A stretch of 64,000 nucleotides of DNA from Hymenobacter cavernae (lineage in GTDB: Bacteria > Bacteroidota > Bacteroidia > Cytophagales > Hymenobacteraceae). The stretch's first letter is position 1; the number at the start of each line of letters is the position of its first letter. Made by a program: the position numbers and the translations under genes. The stretch spans positions 62,001 through 126,000 of the forward strand of contig NZ_BMHT01000009.1 of NCBI RefSeq assembly GCF_014641455.1. The letters run 5' to 3'. Positions 1 through 7,378 of this stretch are shown here, piece by piece. Below the pieces are notes generated by a model. It was given only the letters and a program-made list of their open reading frames with translations, was not told the origin of the DNA and did no database searches.

Positions 1-820
1 TGGCAAACTCGCCGGTGGCCCGGTTGGCTACAATGGCGTTTAGGGAGGTTACTTCGTGGCCCAGCATCCGGCATAAGGCATAATAGCCAGCGGTTTCCAT
101 TTCGAAATTGGTGAGCCGGAACTCCCCTTCGGCGCTTTCGTAGCGGAAGTTCTGGAAGCGGCTGATCAGGTCGGGCTGGCGCAGGTCGAGGCGCAGCACG
201 CGGCCTTGCGGACCGTAGAAACCGGGGCAGGTGAGCGTATTGCCCACAAACATACCGGCGCCTAGCTGCTCGCGAAGCAGGTCGGAGCCGCGCACGCAGT
301 ACGGGCGGTAATCGAGGCCCAGGGCCTGCTGCACGCCGGTGCCTACCTCCACTTCGAGCCCCGTTTCGACTAGCGGGTAGAACTGCATCAGCGAATCCAG
401 CCCCACGGCGTGCTCCGTGACCAGGTGCGAGCCCACCGGAATATCGGCCTGCAAGGCGCCGCTCGTGCCCACCCGAATGATGCGCAACGCAATGCGCTCT
501 TCATGCGGCCGCAGCGTGCGCGTCACGAAGTCGATGTTGACCAGTGCATCCAGTTCATTGAGCAGAATATCAATGTTATCCGTGCCCATGCCGGTGCTGA
601 TAACGGTGAGGCGTTTGCCCTTGTAGTAGCCCACATGCGTCACAAACTCGCGCTTGTGAATCTGGGTTTCGATGGAGTCGAAGTGCTGACTTACCAGCGC
701 CACCCGCGCTGGGTCGCCAACGGTGATGATGGTGTCGGAAATATGATCGGGCAGCAGGTTGAGGTGGTAGATGCTGCCGTCGCGGTTGAGAATCAACTCC
801 GAATCGGGTATTGCGGTCAT
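1..820 (-). CDS. Nucleoside phosphorylase (uridine/purine type), 3' end cut by window edge
   Basis: Phosphorolysis of a nucleoside to free base and ribose-1-phosphate, cytoplasmic salvage. Translated from the ATG at 818-820 the protein begins MTAIPDSELILNRDGSIYH and contains ITVGDPARV (phosphate-binding N-terminal motif of the PNP/UDP family), STGMGTDNIDI, RVGTSGALQADIPVG, and FEMETAGYYALCRMLGHE, the ribose-binding Glu-Met-Glu segment. About 273 codons are visible and the frame stays open to base 1, so only the C-terminal tail is missing. Substrate (uridine versus purine nucleoside) cannot be settled from the sequence; the MExEx segment fits the hexameric family. No co-directional neighbour lies upstream within 270 bp, so it probably has its own promoter; TACATTTA around 885-895 on the minus strand is a weak candidate. 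Confidence 0.9.
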   Translation of the reverse strand, partial: MTAIPDSELILNRDGSIYHLNLLPDHISDTIITVGDPARVALVSQHFDSIETQIHKREFVTHVGYYKGKRLTVISTGMGTDNIDILLNELDALVNIDFVTRTLRPHEERIALRIIRVGTSGALQADIPVGSHLVTEHAVGLDSLMQFYPLVETGLEVEVGTGVQQALGLDYRPYCVRGSDLLREQLGAGMFVGNTLTCPGFYGPQGRVLRLDLRQPDLISRFQNFRYESAEGEFRLTNFEMETAGYYALCRMLGHEVTSLNAIVANRATGEFA

Positions 821-1094
821 ATTGGCTGCGGATTAGTAGGCTACAACGTACGGGTAAGCCAAGCAACGGTTTTGGTGTTGCTTGCCGCGGGTAAATGTAC
901 AGGTTGGGGCTAAACTAAGTGCGCGAACAGCTAAACGCATACTTGTCCGCTTTTTATGTAATGCTCCTTCGACGTGCTAACTAAGGCTAGCGCTTGCTTT
1001 ATCTTAAAGCGAGAACAGTAGTGAAAAAGTCACCGGAATAGCTGTATACTTTGCAAAGAACCTAGGTATTTTCTTATTCAAACATCTAGTGCTA

Positions 1095-1736
1095 ATGATC
1101 AGACGAGCACACAGATACTTCTTAATAAGCATTGTTTTCTGGCTCCTGTTTTCCTGCCAATTGCAAGCTCAGTCAAAGGTAAAAAGCACACCCTTGCATG
1201 TATTCTTCCAGCAGAACTTTGACAGCACCATCATCTACCATGTAGGCTCGAACTGGAATAATTCGCCCCATTATTTGATCATAGCTAAGCACAAGGAGCG
1301 TGTTTACTTTTTCACCTATATCAGCCCTTACCGTCATTTGCGAGGCGCTTATTATCCGGGCAATCTACCCCTAAAGATTATGCGAGCAGAATCCACCTTC
1401 CAAGCCACCGCTCCCGACACCAACCGTTACTTTTTGCCTAGACCACTTTCATCAGACACTCTTCTTCGTGCTTGGCAGTTACTAAATCTGCCTCATTTAT
1501 GGCTTATAAAAGATGAACGTGAAACTCCAACGTCAAGACGAGGCTGTACTGTGATAATGGATGGAGATGAAAATACTTTATACCTAATTGATAAGCAGAC
1601 TATCAAGGCAGTCGACTTTTATACACCTGATGATGAGGGCTGTGAGGAACAAGACCCAAACAGGCAGCAGGTTGTTAAGGTTAGAGACACGTTACTTATG
1701 CTTCTTAAGCAGTGGAATAGGCAATGGCAATGGTAG
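1095..1736 (+). CDS. Secreted protein of unknown function
   Basis: I do not recognise the family. The N-terminus reads as a signal peptide: Arg-rich start, hydrophobic run with FLISIVFWLLF, then CQLQAQS, a plausible signal peptidase I site (AQS); the Cys could alternatively make a lipoprotein, but LFSC is a poor lipobox. I chose the ATG at 1095; a GTG lies two codons upstream at 1089. The mature part (about 190 aa) has many aromatic and basic residues and ends in a Trp/Gln-rich tail. Codon use is more AT-rich than neighbouring genes, which hints at a lineage-specific or acquired gene. It is a single-gene unit followed directly by a strong terminator. Confidence 0.6.
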   Translation: MIRRAHRYFLISIVFWLLFSCQLQAQSKVKSTPLHVFFQQNFDSTIIYHVGSNWNNSPHYLIIAKHKERVYFFTYISPYRHLRGAYYPGNLPLKIMRAESTFQATAPDTNRYFLPRPLSSDTLLRAWQLLNLPHLWLIKDERETPTSRRGCTVIMDGDENTLYLIDKQTIKAVDFYTPDDEGCEEQDPNRQQVVKVRDTLLMLLKQWNRQWQW

Positions 1737-1748
1737 TTTTACGTAACG

Positions 1749-1804
1749 AAAATGCAACAGCCTCTATGACGTTTCGCAAGACGTCGTAGAGGCTGTTGCA
1801 TTTT
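1749..1804. terminator. Bidirectional intrinsic terminator
   Basis: A long stem AAAATGCAACAGCCTCTA / TAGAGGCTGTTGCATTTT, flanked by A-rich and T-rich ends, sits 12 bp after the stop at 1736. It can serve the plus gene and also the small minus-strand frame ending at 1849. Confidence 0.8.
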
Positions 1805-1848
1805 GTCGTTTCCTTGATCAGCGAACGTTACGACTGCACTTACGGAGC

Positions 1849-2028
1849 TCAGTATAAAAACAGTTCTTGCTCTGGATTGTAGTTGTTGCTCAGCTTCGGG
1901 TACGTACCCATACAATCGTATGGGAGTTTGTTGGGGTGCTGCTGGCACGTTTTGGAGCAGATACATTGAAAGTTGCAGTTGCAGGAACCTAGGTTCAGGC
2001 CCCCGCAACATACTGAACTAAGCTCCAC
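1849..2028 (-). CDS. Small Cys-rich protein, paralogue of the TrhO C-terminal tail
   Basis: Fifty-nine codons from a GTG at 2028 to a TGA at 1849-1851; an upstream in-frame TAA bounds the frame, and no ATG is available. The product has a cysteine-dense N-half (VCCGGLNLGSCNCNFQCIC) followed by a segment matching the C-terminus of TrhO encoded at 4333: CQQHPNKLPYD and GTYPKLSNNYNPEQ are shared almost residue for residue, while the DNA differs at many third positions. That pattern argues for a protein-coding duplication rather than fresh debris. The N-half does not match TrhO beyond the CxxxC context. It could be a metal-binding mini-protein or a decaying fragment of a second trhO. The GTG start is uncertain. 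Confidence 0.45.
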   Translation of the reverse strand: MELSSVCCGGLNLGSCNCNFQCICSKTCQQHPNKLPYDCMGTYPKLSNNYNPEQELFLY

Positions 2029-2043
2029 CGAATACCTAGGTGC

Positions 2044-2904
2044 TTATAGGTTAAAGATTGTTTTTACTCCTTCTATCAGAGTGCTCGGTTTGCGCCCCAG
2101 TAGCTGTTCCAGATCGGAGCGCACGATTTCCTCCTGCCCATTTTTGATGTCAGTCATGAAGCCTACAATGCGCTGAATGACGATAGCCGGCAGGCCACGG
2201 GCGTGTAGTCGTTGCTCAAACTCAGCGGTTTCCAATGGGGTGTAGGCCACTGGCTTGCCGGAGAGAGTAGTCAGGGCGGCGGCTACGTCGTGGAAGGAAT
2301 AGGCTTCGCTGCCGGTGAGATAGTAGGTTTTAGTATTGCAGCTGCTATCCAGCAAGGTGTGCGCAATGGCTTCCCCCATCTCGCTGCGCAAAGCATACGC
2401 TACCTTGCCCTCACCCGCGGGCAGGCCAATGCCGGTGGTCAGTACGTGCGGGCCGGTAAACTGCGGCAGCGCCTCCATGTACAGGATGTTGCGGAACAAA
2501 ACGTAGGCTAGGCCGCTGGCTTTGATGTAGTCTTCCGTCTGAAAGTGCCGCACCATCAACTGGTTAGTAAGCGAGTCAGGATCTTTCAAGGCGCGACTGG
2601 TGTAGGCCAGGCACTGCACGCCGGCTTGGCGGGCGGCATCTACTACGTTGTAGTGCTGCTGAAGGGCATCGTCGTCTCCACCACCCGATATCAGGAGCAC
2701 TTTGGTTATGCCCTGCATCGCTCGTTGCAGCGAAGCCAGGTCGCGGTAATCGCCCACACGAATGCTTATACCCTGGGCTTGCAGGTCAGCGGCTTTGTCG
2801 GGGTCGCGCACCAAGGCAGCTAGGTTATCAGGAGCCGTTTTGCTGGCTAGCGTCTGTAGCACGGCCCGGCCGAGGTGCCCGGTAGCACCAGTTACCAAAA
2901 TCAT
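2044..2904 (-). CDS. NmrA-like NAD(P)-binding oxidoreductase (QOR2 type)
   Basis: Atypical short-chain dehydrogenase, probably an NAD(P)H-dependent quinone or unknown-substrate reductase, cytoplasmic. The ATG at 2902-2904 starts MILVTGATGHLGRAVLQTL, a canonical TGxxGxxG Rossmann motif; downstream come ALVRDPDKAADL and IRVGDYRDLASLQRAM, typical of the NmrA/QOR2 group, and the protein is 286 aa, the usual size. A longer frame extends to an ATG at 3006 but its first 34 residues do not resemble the family. It lies 173 bp downstream of, and in the same direction as, an AraC-type regulator, so the regulator may control it. Confidence 0.85.
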   Translation of the reverse strand: MILVTGATGHLGRAVLQTLASKTAPDNLAALVRDPDKAADLQAQGISIRVGDYRDLASLQRAMQGITKVLLISGGGDDDALQQHYNVVDAARQAGVQCLAYTSRALKDPDSLTNQLMVRHFQTEDYIKASGLAYVLFRNILYMEALPQFTGPHVLTTGIGLPAGEGKVAYALRSEMGEAIAHTLLDSSCNTKTYYLTGSEAYSFHDVAAALTTLSGKPVAYTPLETAEFEQRLHARGLPAIVIQRIVGFMTDIKNGQEEIVRSDLEQLLGRKPSTLIEGVKTIFNL

Positions 2905-3077
2905 ACGAACAATCTTATCTGGTTGAACATGAGTTCGCAACACCGCCTCCGCTACTTGCTGCACGGCCGATGGCAAGTAGTGGAGCATCTGGTGTTGCAC
3001 CAGCAAAGTTCATAGTTGGCCTACCCGCCGGACATAGCCAGAAGGCGGCAGGATTTGGCTAAATGGCGGCAATCAAC

Positions 3078-3944
3078 CTAGCCTTGCTTATAGGCGGTAG
3101 GCGAAAGCCCCGTGCTCTTTTTGAAGAACCGGCTAAAGGCAAACTGATCGGCAAAATGCAGCTTATCCGCTATCTGGTGCATCGGCAGCGTGGTTGTCTG
3201 CAACAAGGTTTTAGCTTCCAGCACCACGGCTTCGGCTATCAGGTCGCTGGCGGTTTTCCCGGTTACTTCCCGCACCATTTCCGTCAGGTGCTTCGGCGTG
3301 ACGCAGAGCTTATCGGCATAAAATGCCACGTTGCGCGCCAACGCGCTATGCGCCTGAAGCAAGTGCTTGAACGCCGTTGTCAGCTCCTGGCCCCTGGGTT
3401 GCGCGACGGGGCGCGGGGCGGGCATTTGGTCGTACAAAGCGCCAATCTCATACAGCAGCCCATTGATGATATTCTTGACGATTTCCCGGCGGTTCGCGTG
3501 CGGGGTACGGTATTTCTGCTGTAGAAAACGGAAGGAAGCGGCAATGTTCGCGGCCTCCGGGGCCGAAAGGGGCAGCACGTACGCCGTCGGGTTCAGCAGA
3601 AAACCTAGCTTTCCGACGTGGGCGTTGTTGGCCGTGATAAAGTCGCTGCTGAAAAAGACCGAGAGCGTTTCGTAGTCGTCGGCGATGTGCGTCCACTGCT
3701 TGATGATGTGGGGCGTAACCAGCACCAGGCAGCCGGGGCGCACAACGGAGGTTTGCAGGTTGACTTTCAGCTCGGCCTTTCCGCGCAGGCAGAGGCTGAT
3801 TTTGTAGTAGTCGCTGCGGTAGGGAATGGTAATGGGCGCAACTGCCTTACCCCCAGCATGATACTCAGGGCAAAAGACCTCCGTAGCCGCCTCGTCGTAG
3901 TCAGCAAACATGCGCAGATGATATGTCGGAATATGATCATTCAT
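3078..3944 (-). CDS. AraC-family transcriptional regulator
   Basis: DNA-binding regulator of 288 aa. The N-terminal part (about 1-170) is a cupin-like sensing domain (KISLCLRGKAELKVN, then VRPGCLVLVTPHIIKQW), and the C-terminal 100 residues form two HTH units: YADKLCVTPKHLTEMVREVT and LHFADQFAFSRFFKKSTGLS, ending PTAYKQG. The GLSPTAYK ending is diagnostic for AraC/XylS. Start at the ATG 3942-3944. Its neighbour downstream is the NmrA-like oxidoreductase; a target operator is not recognisable from sequence alone. Confidence 0.92.
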   Translation of the reverse strand: MNDHIPTYHLRMFADYDEAATEVFCPEYHAGGKAVAPITIPYRSDYYKISLCLRGKAELKVNLQTSVVRPGCLVLVTPHIIKQWTHIADDYETLSVFFSSDFITANNAHVGKLGFLLNPTAYVLPLSAPEAANIAASFRFLQQKYRTPHANRREIVKNIINGLLYEIGALYDQMPAPRPVAQPRGQELTTAFKHLLQAHSALARNVAFYADKLCVTPKHLTEMVREVTGKTASDLIAEAVVLEAKTLLQTTTLPMHQIADKLHFADQFAFSRFFKKSTGLSPTAYKQG

Positions 3945-3998
3945 AGCACATGGCCGGCACAGGAGGACATTTATACTGTAAGGTAACTGGTAAAAGTC

Positions 3999-4030
3999 AA
4001 AGAGCCGTGGCTTTCGCCACGGCTCTTTTT
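3999..4030. terminator. Intrinsic terminator, mainly for the trhO unit
   Basis: AAAGAGCCGTGGC-TTTC-GCCACGGCTCTTTTT: a 13-bp stem with TTTC loop and T-tract. It is about 45 bp past the end of the open frame downstream of trhO on the minus strand. Confidence 0.85.
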
Positions 4031-4075
4031 ACAGCTGTAGGAGCTATAATTGGTCGGTGCTCCTGCCAACCTAGC

Positions 4076-4432
4076 TTATTCAGCGGCCGGCTGCGACTGG
4101 AACTTCTTGATAATCTTCTGTTCCTGCTCGGCTTGCTTGGCAGCAATTTGCGCGCGCTGTTCCGCCGTGCGTTCGGTGCCCAGGCTTTCAAGCTGCTTTT
4201 GGATTTCGGCAGCGGTCAAATCCTTGACGTACAACGGCGTGCCGGGCTGCTGCCGCCACGACTCGTGCAGGCTGCCGCCGTCTACGGGGTCAAAACCTAG
4301 GTCGTCGCCGAATATTTGCGCCCGCCGAAGCCCTACGTCGTAAGCTTCGGTGCCCGGTACGAAAGCAGCCCTTGCTCCGGGTTGTAGTTGTTGCTGAGCT
4401 TCGGATACGTGCCGGTACCGTCGTATGGGCGC
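4076..4432 (-). CDS. Open frame without a normal start overlapping trhO's 3' end
   Basis: From a TAA at 4433-4435 this frame is open to a TAA at 4076-4078, overlapping trhO by about 100 bp in the -1 frame. No ATG, GTG or TTG occurs before the middle of the frame. Beyond the trhO stop the translation looks like genuine protein: GTEAYDVGLRRAQIFGDDLG, then SWRQQPGTPLYVKDL and a charged helical tail EQRAQIAAKQAEQEQKIIKK. It uses the local CTA-GGT Leu-Gly habit and ends just before a terminator. Possible readings: a C-terminal extension of TrhO separated by a frameshift (real or sequencing error), a programmed -1 frameshift product, or an independent gene with a non-standard start. I do not recognise the family. 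Confidence 0.4.
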   Translation of the reverse strand, partial: APIRRYRHVSEAQQQLQPGARAAFVPGTEAYDVGLRRAQIFGDDLGFDPVDGGSLHESWRQQPGTPLYVKDLTAAEIQKQLESLGTERTAEQRAQIAAKQAEQEQKIIKKFQSQPAAE

Positions 4433-5292
4433 TTATCCGGGTGTTGCTGGCAGGTTTCGGAGCAGGCGCCGGCTAACTTTTCGCCGCAGCTCTCGCACAT
4501 TGCCAGGTGGGCGTTGCAGTGCGGATTGGCGCAGTTAATCATCCGCGCCGAGGGCGTGTGGCAGTGGTGGCACTTCGAGATAATCGTGGGGTTGACGCTG
4601 TTTACGTCCACGGCTACGCGGCCGTCGAACACGTAGCACTTGCCCTCAAAATCTTCGCCACCCGCCTCCAAGCCGTACTTGATAATGCCGCCGTGGAGCT
4701 GGTACACGTTCTCGAAGCCCTTCTCCAGCAGGTAGGCACTGGCCTTTTCGCACTTGATGCCGCCCGTGCAGTACGTGAGGATCTTCTTGTCTTTGTACTG
4801 GGCTAGCTCATCTACTTTATCCGGAAACTCGCGAAAGTTCTCGATATCCAAGGTCACGGCGTTTTTGAAGCGACCTAGCTCGTGCTCGTAGTCGGAGCGC
4901 ACGTCCAGAATCACGACGTCGTCCTGGTCCTTCATATCGCGGAACTCCTGCGGCGACAGGTGAATGCCGGTGCGCTCGTAAGGCTTGATTTCGGGCAGGC
5001 CAACGTGCACGATTTCCGGCTTCACCCGCACGTGCAGCTTCTGAAACGTGTGCGTTTCGGAAGGCTCTATCTTGAATTCGAGCGCCGCAAACCTAGGGTC
5101 GGCCTTCACAATGCGCATGTACTCTTCACAATCGGCCGTGAGGCCCGACACGGTGCCATTCAACCCCTCCGGTGCCACGATGATACGACCCAACAGGTTC
5201 AGGCGCAGGCACAAGCGGTGATGTTCCTCCCGGAAAGCCTCTACATCGTCGATGGGCGTGTAGCAGTAATAAAGCAGAACGCGGTAATCCAT
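4333..5292 (-). CDS. trhO: tRNA uridine(34) hydroxylase TrhO (rhodanese-like, UPF0176)
   Basis: Oxygen-dependent hydroxylation of U34 in tRNA to 5-hydroxyuridine. The chosen ATG (5290-5292) starts MDYRVLLYYCYTPIDD; residues 1-100 form the acylphosphatase-like N-terminal domain (RIIVAPEGLNGTVSG), 115-215 the rhodanese domain with VVILDVRSDYEHELGRFKNA and the catalytic loop YCTGGIKCEK, and the C-terminus is a Cys-rich zinc-like tail (CHHCHTPS, CANPHC, CESCGEKLAG, CSETCQQHP). At 319 aa it is close to the family size. A longer start (MIIAHCF) seven codons upstream is less likely. Its 3' end is overlapped by another open frame (4076-4432), and its C-terminal tail has a free-standing relative at 1849-2028. 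Confidence 0.93.
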   Translation of the reverse strand: MDYRVLLYYCYTPIDDVEAFREEHHRLCLRLNLLGRIIVAPEGLNGTVSGLTADCEEYMRIVKADPRFAALEFKIEPSETHTFQKLHVRVKPEIVHVGLPEIKPYERTGIHLSPQEFRDMKDQDDVVILDVRSDYEHELGRFKNAVTLDIENFREFPDKVDELAQYKDKKILTYCTGGIKCEKASAYLLEKGFENVYQLHGGIIKYGLEAGGEDFEGKCYVFDGRVAVDVNSVNPTIISKCHHCHTPSARMINCANPHCNAHLAMCESCGEKLAGACSETCQQHPDKRPYDGTGTYPKLSNNYNPEQGLLSYRAPKLTT

Positions 5293-5304
5293 AAAACAAT
5301 GAGC

Positions 5305-5382
5305 AATTATCAATGAGCAATGAGCAATTAGTCAGGCTTGTACACCTTTAATTGCTCATTGCTCATTGTTCATTGATAATTA
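5305..5382. repeat. Tandem-word inverted repeat (type B) between acyltransferase and trhO
   Basis: Left arm is AATTATCAATGAGCAATGAGC..., right arm its reverse complement with one extra or changed unit; the word ATGAGCAA is reiterated in both arms around a ~20-nt loop. The right arm supplies the TTA (stop TAA) of the acyltransferase at 5380-5382. Can fold into a long hairpin and probably ends or attenuates transcription. Confidence 0.75.
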
Positions 5383-6012
5383 AACTTTAGCGGCGGGGTT
5401 GCCGAACACCGTCTGGTTGGCGGGCACGTCAGCTACGACAACGGAACCGGCCCCGATGCGAGCTTTACTCCCGATTTTCACGCCTGCCACAACTACAGCG
5501 CCGGCTCCGATAAAGGCTTGTTCGCCTACTGTAACCCCGGCATTGAGAATTGCGCCGGCACCTAGCTGTGCGTAGTCACCTAGCTCGGCGCGCACATCCA
5601 CCACGGCATTCGGACCAATGATGCAGCCGTTGCCCACTTTCGTGTTGCTGGAAACCACCGCGTTGGCGCCCACCAGAATACCGTGCCCCAGCCAGGCATG
5701 TTCCGATACACTGCCACGGGCGTGAATAGCATTGACGGGCGCCACCTGGTATTCGTCGTGGAGCATGCTGGTAAGGCTGCGGCGGCTGGCCGTATCTTCG
5801 GTCGCCACAAACACTTCGCATTTCTTGCCCAGCAGCTTCAACAGCTCTTTGTCGTCGGTGTTGCCCATCACAGGCACATCGTTGAGCTCGGTATTTTGGA
5901 GCTTGGCGTCATCGTCGAGCAGGCAATACACCACCACGTCGTTGCTGAGAAACGCGTCGAGGGCGGTAGTGCCTACGTTTTGAGCGCCCAGAATAATAAC
6001 AGGATTTTCCAT
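5380..6012 (-). CDS. NeuD/PglD-family sugar O-acyltransferase (left-handed beta-helix)
   Basis: Acetyl-CoA-dependent acyltransferase of the sialic-acid/bacillosamine type. From the ATG at 6010-6012 the 210-aa protein opens MENPVIILGAQNVGTTALDA (Rossmann-like N-terminal domain), and residues ~95-210 are hexapeptide repeats: LGHGILVGANAVVSSNTKVG, GCIIGPNAVVDVRAELGDYA, then SKARIGAGSVVVADVPANQT and FGNPAAKV. The HA..SxxxxLGxG catalytic-His region is present (NAIHARGSVSEHAWLGHG). A TATCTTTG -7 element lies 43 bp upstream. No sugar-pathway neighbours, so the acceptor is unknown. Confidence 0.88.
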   Translation of the reverse strand: MENPVIILGAQNVGTTALDAFLSNDVVVYCLLDDDAKLQNTELNDVPVMGNTDDKELLKLLGKKCEVFVATEDTASRRSLTSMLHDEYQVAPVNAIHARGSVSEHAWLGHGILVGANAVVSSNTKVGNGCIIGPNAVVDVRAELGDYAQLGAGAILNAGVTVGEQAFIGAGAVVVAGVKIGSKARIGAGSVVVADVPANQTVFGNPAAKV

Positions 6013-6054
6013 GCGGAGAAGCGAACAGCCGCTGAGCGGCCGGTTTTTGAACTG

Positions 6055-6062
6055 CAAAGATA
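6055..6062 (-). promoter_or_regulatory. Bacteroidota -7 element TATCTTTG
   Basis: TATCTTTG on the minus strand matches TAnnTTTG and lies 42 bp before the acyltransferase ATG, implying a leader of about 35 nt. No convincing -33 TTG. Confidence 0.5.
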
Positions 6063-6112
6063 GGCTCTGAGCCGGCCAGGGCCAAGCCTGGCGCTAGTGG
6101 GTCCGTAACACC

Positions 6113-7378
6113 TTATCGGAACCAGCGGTTCAGCCAACGCGCTGCGTACGCATTCTGGAACAACAGAAAGAGCAAAAAAGGCAGCAGCACGGCCCGATAT
6201 CGATTGAGCGTACCTAGGTTGGGCGTACTCAGCCCCAGCAAAACCGCCAGTACAATGCAATAAAACAACAGGCCTACCACCAATGCGAATGGCAACGCTC
6301 CACTCCTGCCCTGCAGCAGCGCCACGCTGGCCACCACCAGCACCACTAGCAAGACCATGTTTTCAAGTCCGGCGGCAATGTACGCCGGGTCATGGTACTC
6401 CCAGGGCCATGGCCGCATCAGGGTATAACCAATGGCAAGCGGCGCATTACGGGCAATGCTGGCACCGGTAGGCGCTAGATCATTGAACTCAATATGAGGC
6501 CGTTCGAGGGACGTAGCTCGCAGGTCGGAGTAGTTGCGGATGAGCTGGCTGGTAAACTTATTGAAGCGAAACGCCGGGATAACTTCGCCAGCGGCCCAGG
6601 CACCCCCGCTCAATATCAGCGCCATTAGCACTACCTGCCCCCAGCGGCTTCGGGCGCCACCCAACTGCTGCACCAGCCGCACTACACCCAGGGCTACCAA
6701 GGCTCCCAACAGTAATGCGGCAAAGAAAAACCGCATCTTAAAGAAAAGTATTGCCAGTATTATTATCCACAAACCCAGCAACCTAGGCTGCTGAGCAGTG
6801 CCGTAATACCAGCGCAGCACCAACGCCAGCAACCACGCTGAGCTGCCCACCAGCAGGCTTTCCTTCGTGAGACCCGACGACCAGTAGAGCACCGTGGGCC
6901 ACAGCAAAAAAGCGAGGATAGTGGCGCCACGTGGTGTTTGCGGGAAGACTTGTTCTATTGTTCGCACCAACTGCCAGCAACCCACAAAGCAAAACAGGCT
7001 GAGATACAGCACATTCAATAACACATGTCCCAACGAAAGCAAGTTAAGAGCGGAGAGCAGCTTGATAAGGAAGAATGTGTTGGAGAAGCCGTGGTAGATG
7101 AGCTGATGCCCTTCAAACAAAAACGTGTCGCTACTCATAGTTTGCAGCCAGGCGCTGGGGGCTGCCCAAAGCTGCTCCGTCAGCACACGCGCCCACGATT
7201 GAAAGAACACCGCATCGGCGCTCAACCGCTGCCACGATATCACGCCGACACCTAGCTTCAGCAGGAGCAGCGGCACCAACCAGATCCGCAATGTGGGCTG
7301 CTGGTATTGGGTACGCAGCCAACGGCCCAGGGCTAGCAGCAGCGCCGCATTTAGCAGAAGAGCCAATACTATTTTCAC
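6113..7378 (-). CDS. Polytopic membrane protein, possible GT-C/dolichyl-mannosyltransferase-like
   Basis: About ten hydrophobic segments over 421 aa, for example IVLALLLNAALLLALG, VLLNVLYLSLFCFVGCW, ILAFLLWPTVLYWSSG (TKESLLVG follows) and LGLWIIILAILFF, ending in a positively charged AARWLNRWFR. I chose the GTG at 7376-7378, which overlaps the DUF2851 stop as GTGA, the classic translational-coupling arrangement; the ATG at 7423 would extend 49 bp into DUF2851. The WPxxLYWSSGLTKE segment resembles oligosaccharide-polymerase or mannosyltransferase-like proteins of Bacteroidota, but no catalytic motif is certain. It is coupled to the upstream gene and likely co-expressed. Confidence 0.65.
   Translation of the reverse strand: MKIVLALLLNAALLLALGRWLRTQYQQPTLRIWLVPLLLLKLGVGVISWQRLSADAVFFQSWARVLTEQLWAAPSAWLQTMSSDTFLFEGHQLIYHGFSNTFFLIKLLSALNLLSLGHVLLNVLYLSLFCFVGCWQLVRTIEQVFPQTPRGATILAFLLWPTVLYWSSGLTKESLLVGSSAWLLALVLRWYYGTAQQPRLLGLWIIILAILFFKMRFFFAALLLGALVALGVVRLVQQLGGARSRWGQVVLMALILSGGAWAAGEVIPAFRFNKFTSQLIRNYSDLRATSLERPHIEFNDLAPTGASIARNAPLAIGYTLMRPWPWEYHDPAYIAAGLENMVLLVVLVVASVALLQGRSGALPFALVVGLLFYCIVLAVLLGLSTPNLGTLNRYRAVLLPFLLFLLFQNAYAARWLNRWFR

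Noticed and set aside
410..913. 167-codon plus-strand frame at the left end
   Set aside because: Opposite strand of a clear nucleoside phosphorylase; its protein has no motif.
1855..1960. Sequencing duplicate of the trhO 3' end
   Set aside because: Many third-position differences and a distinct Cys-rich upstream half show it is an old, separate copy.
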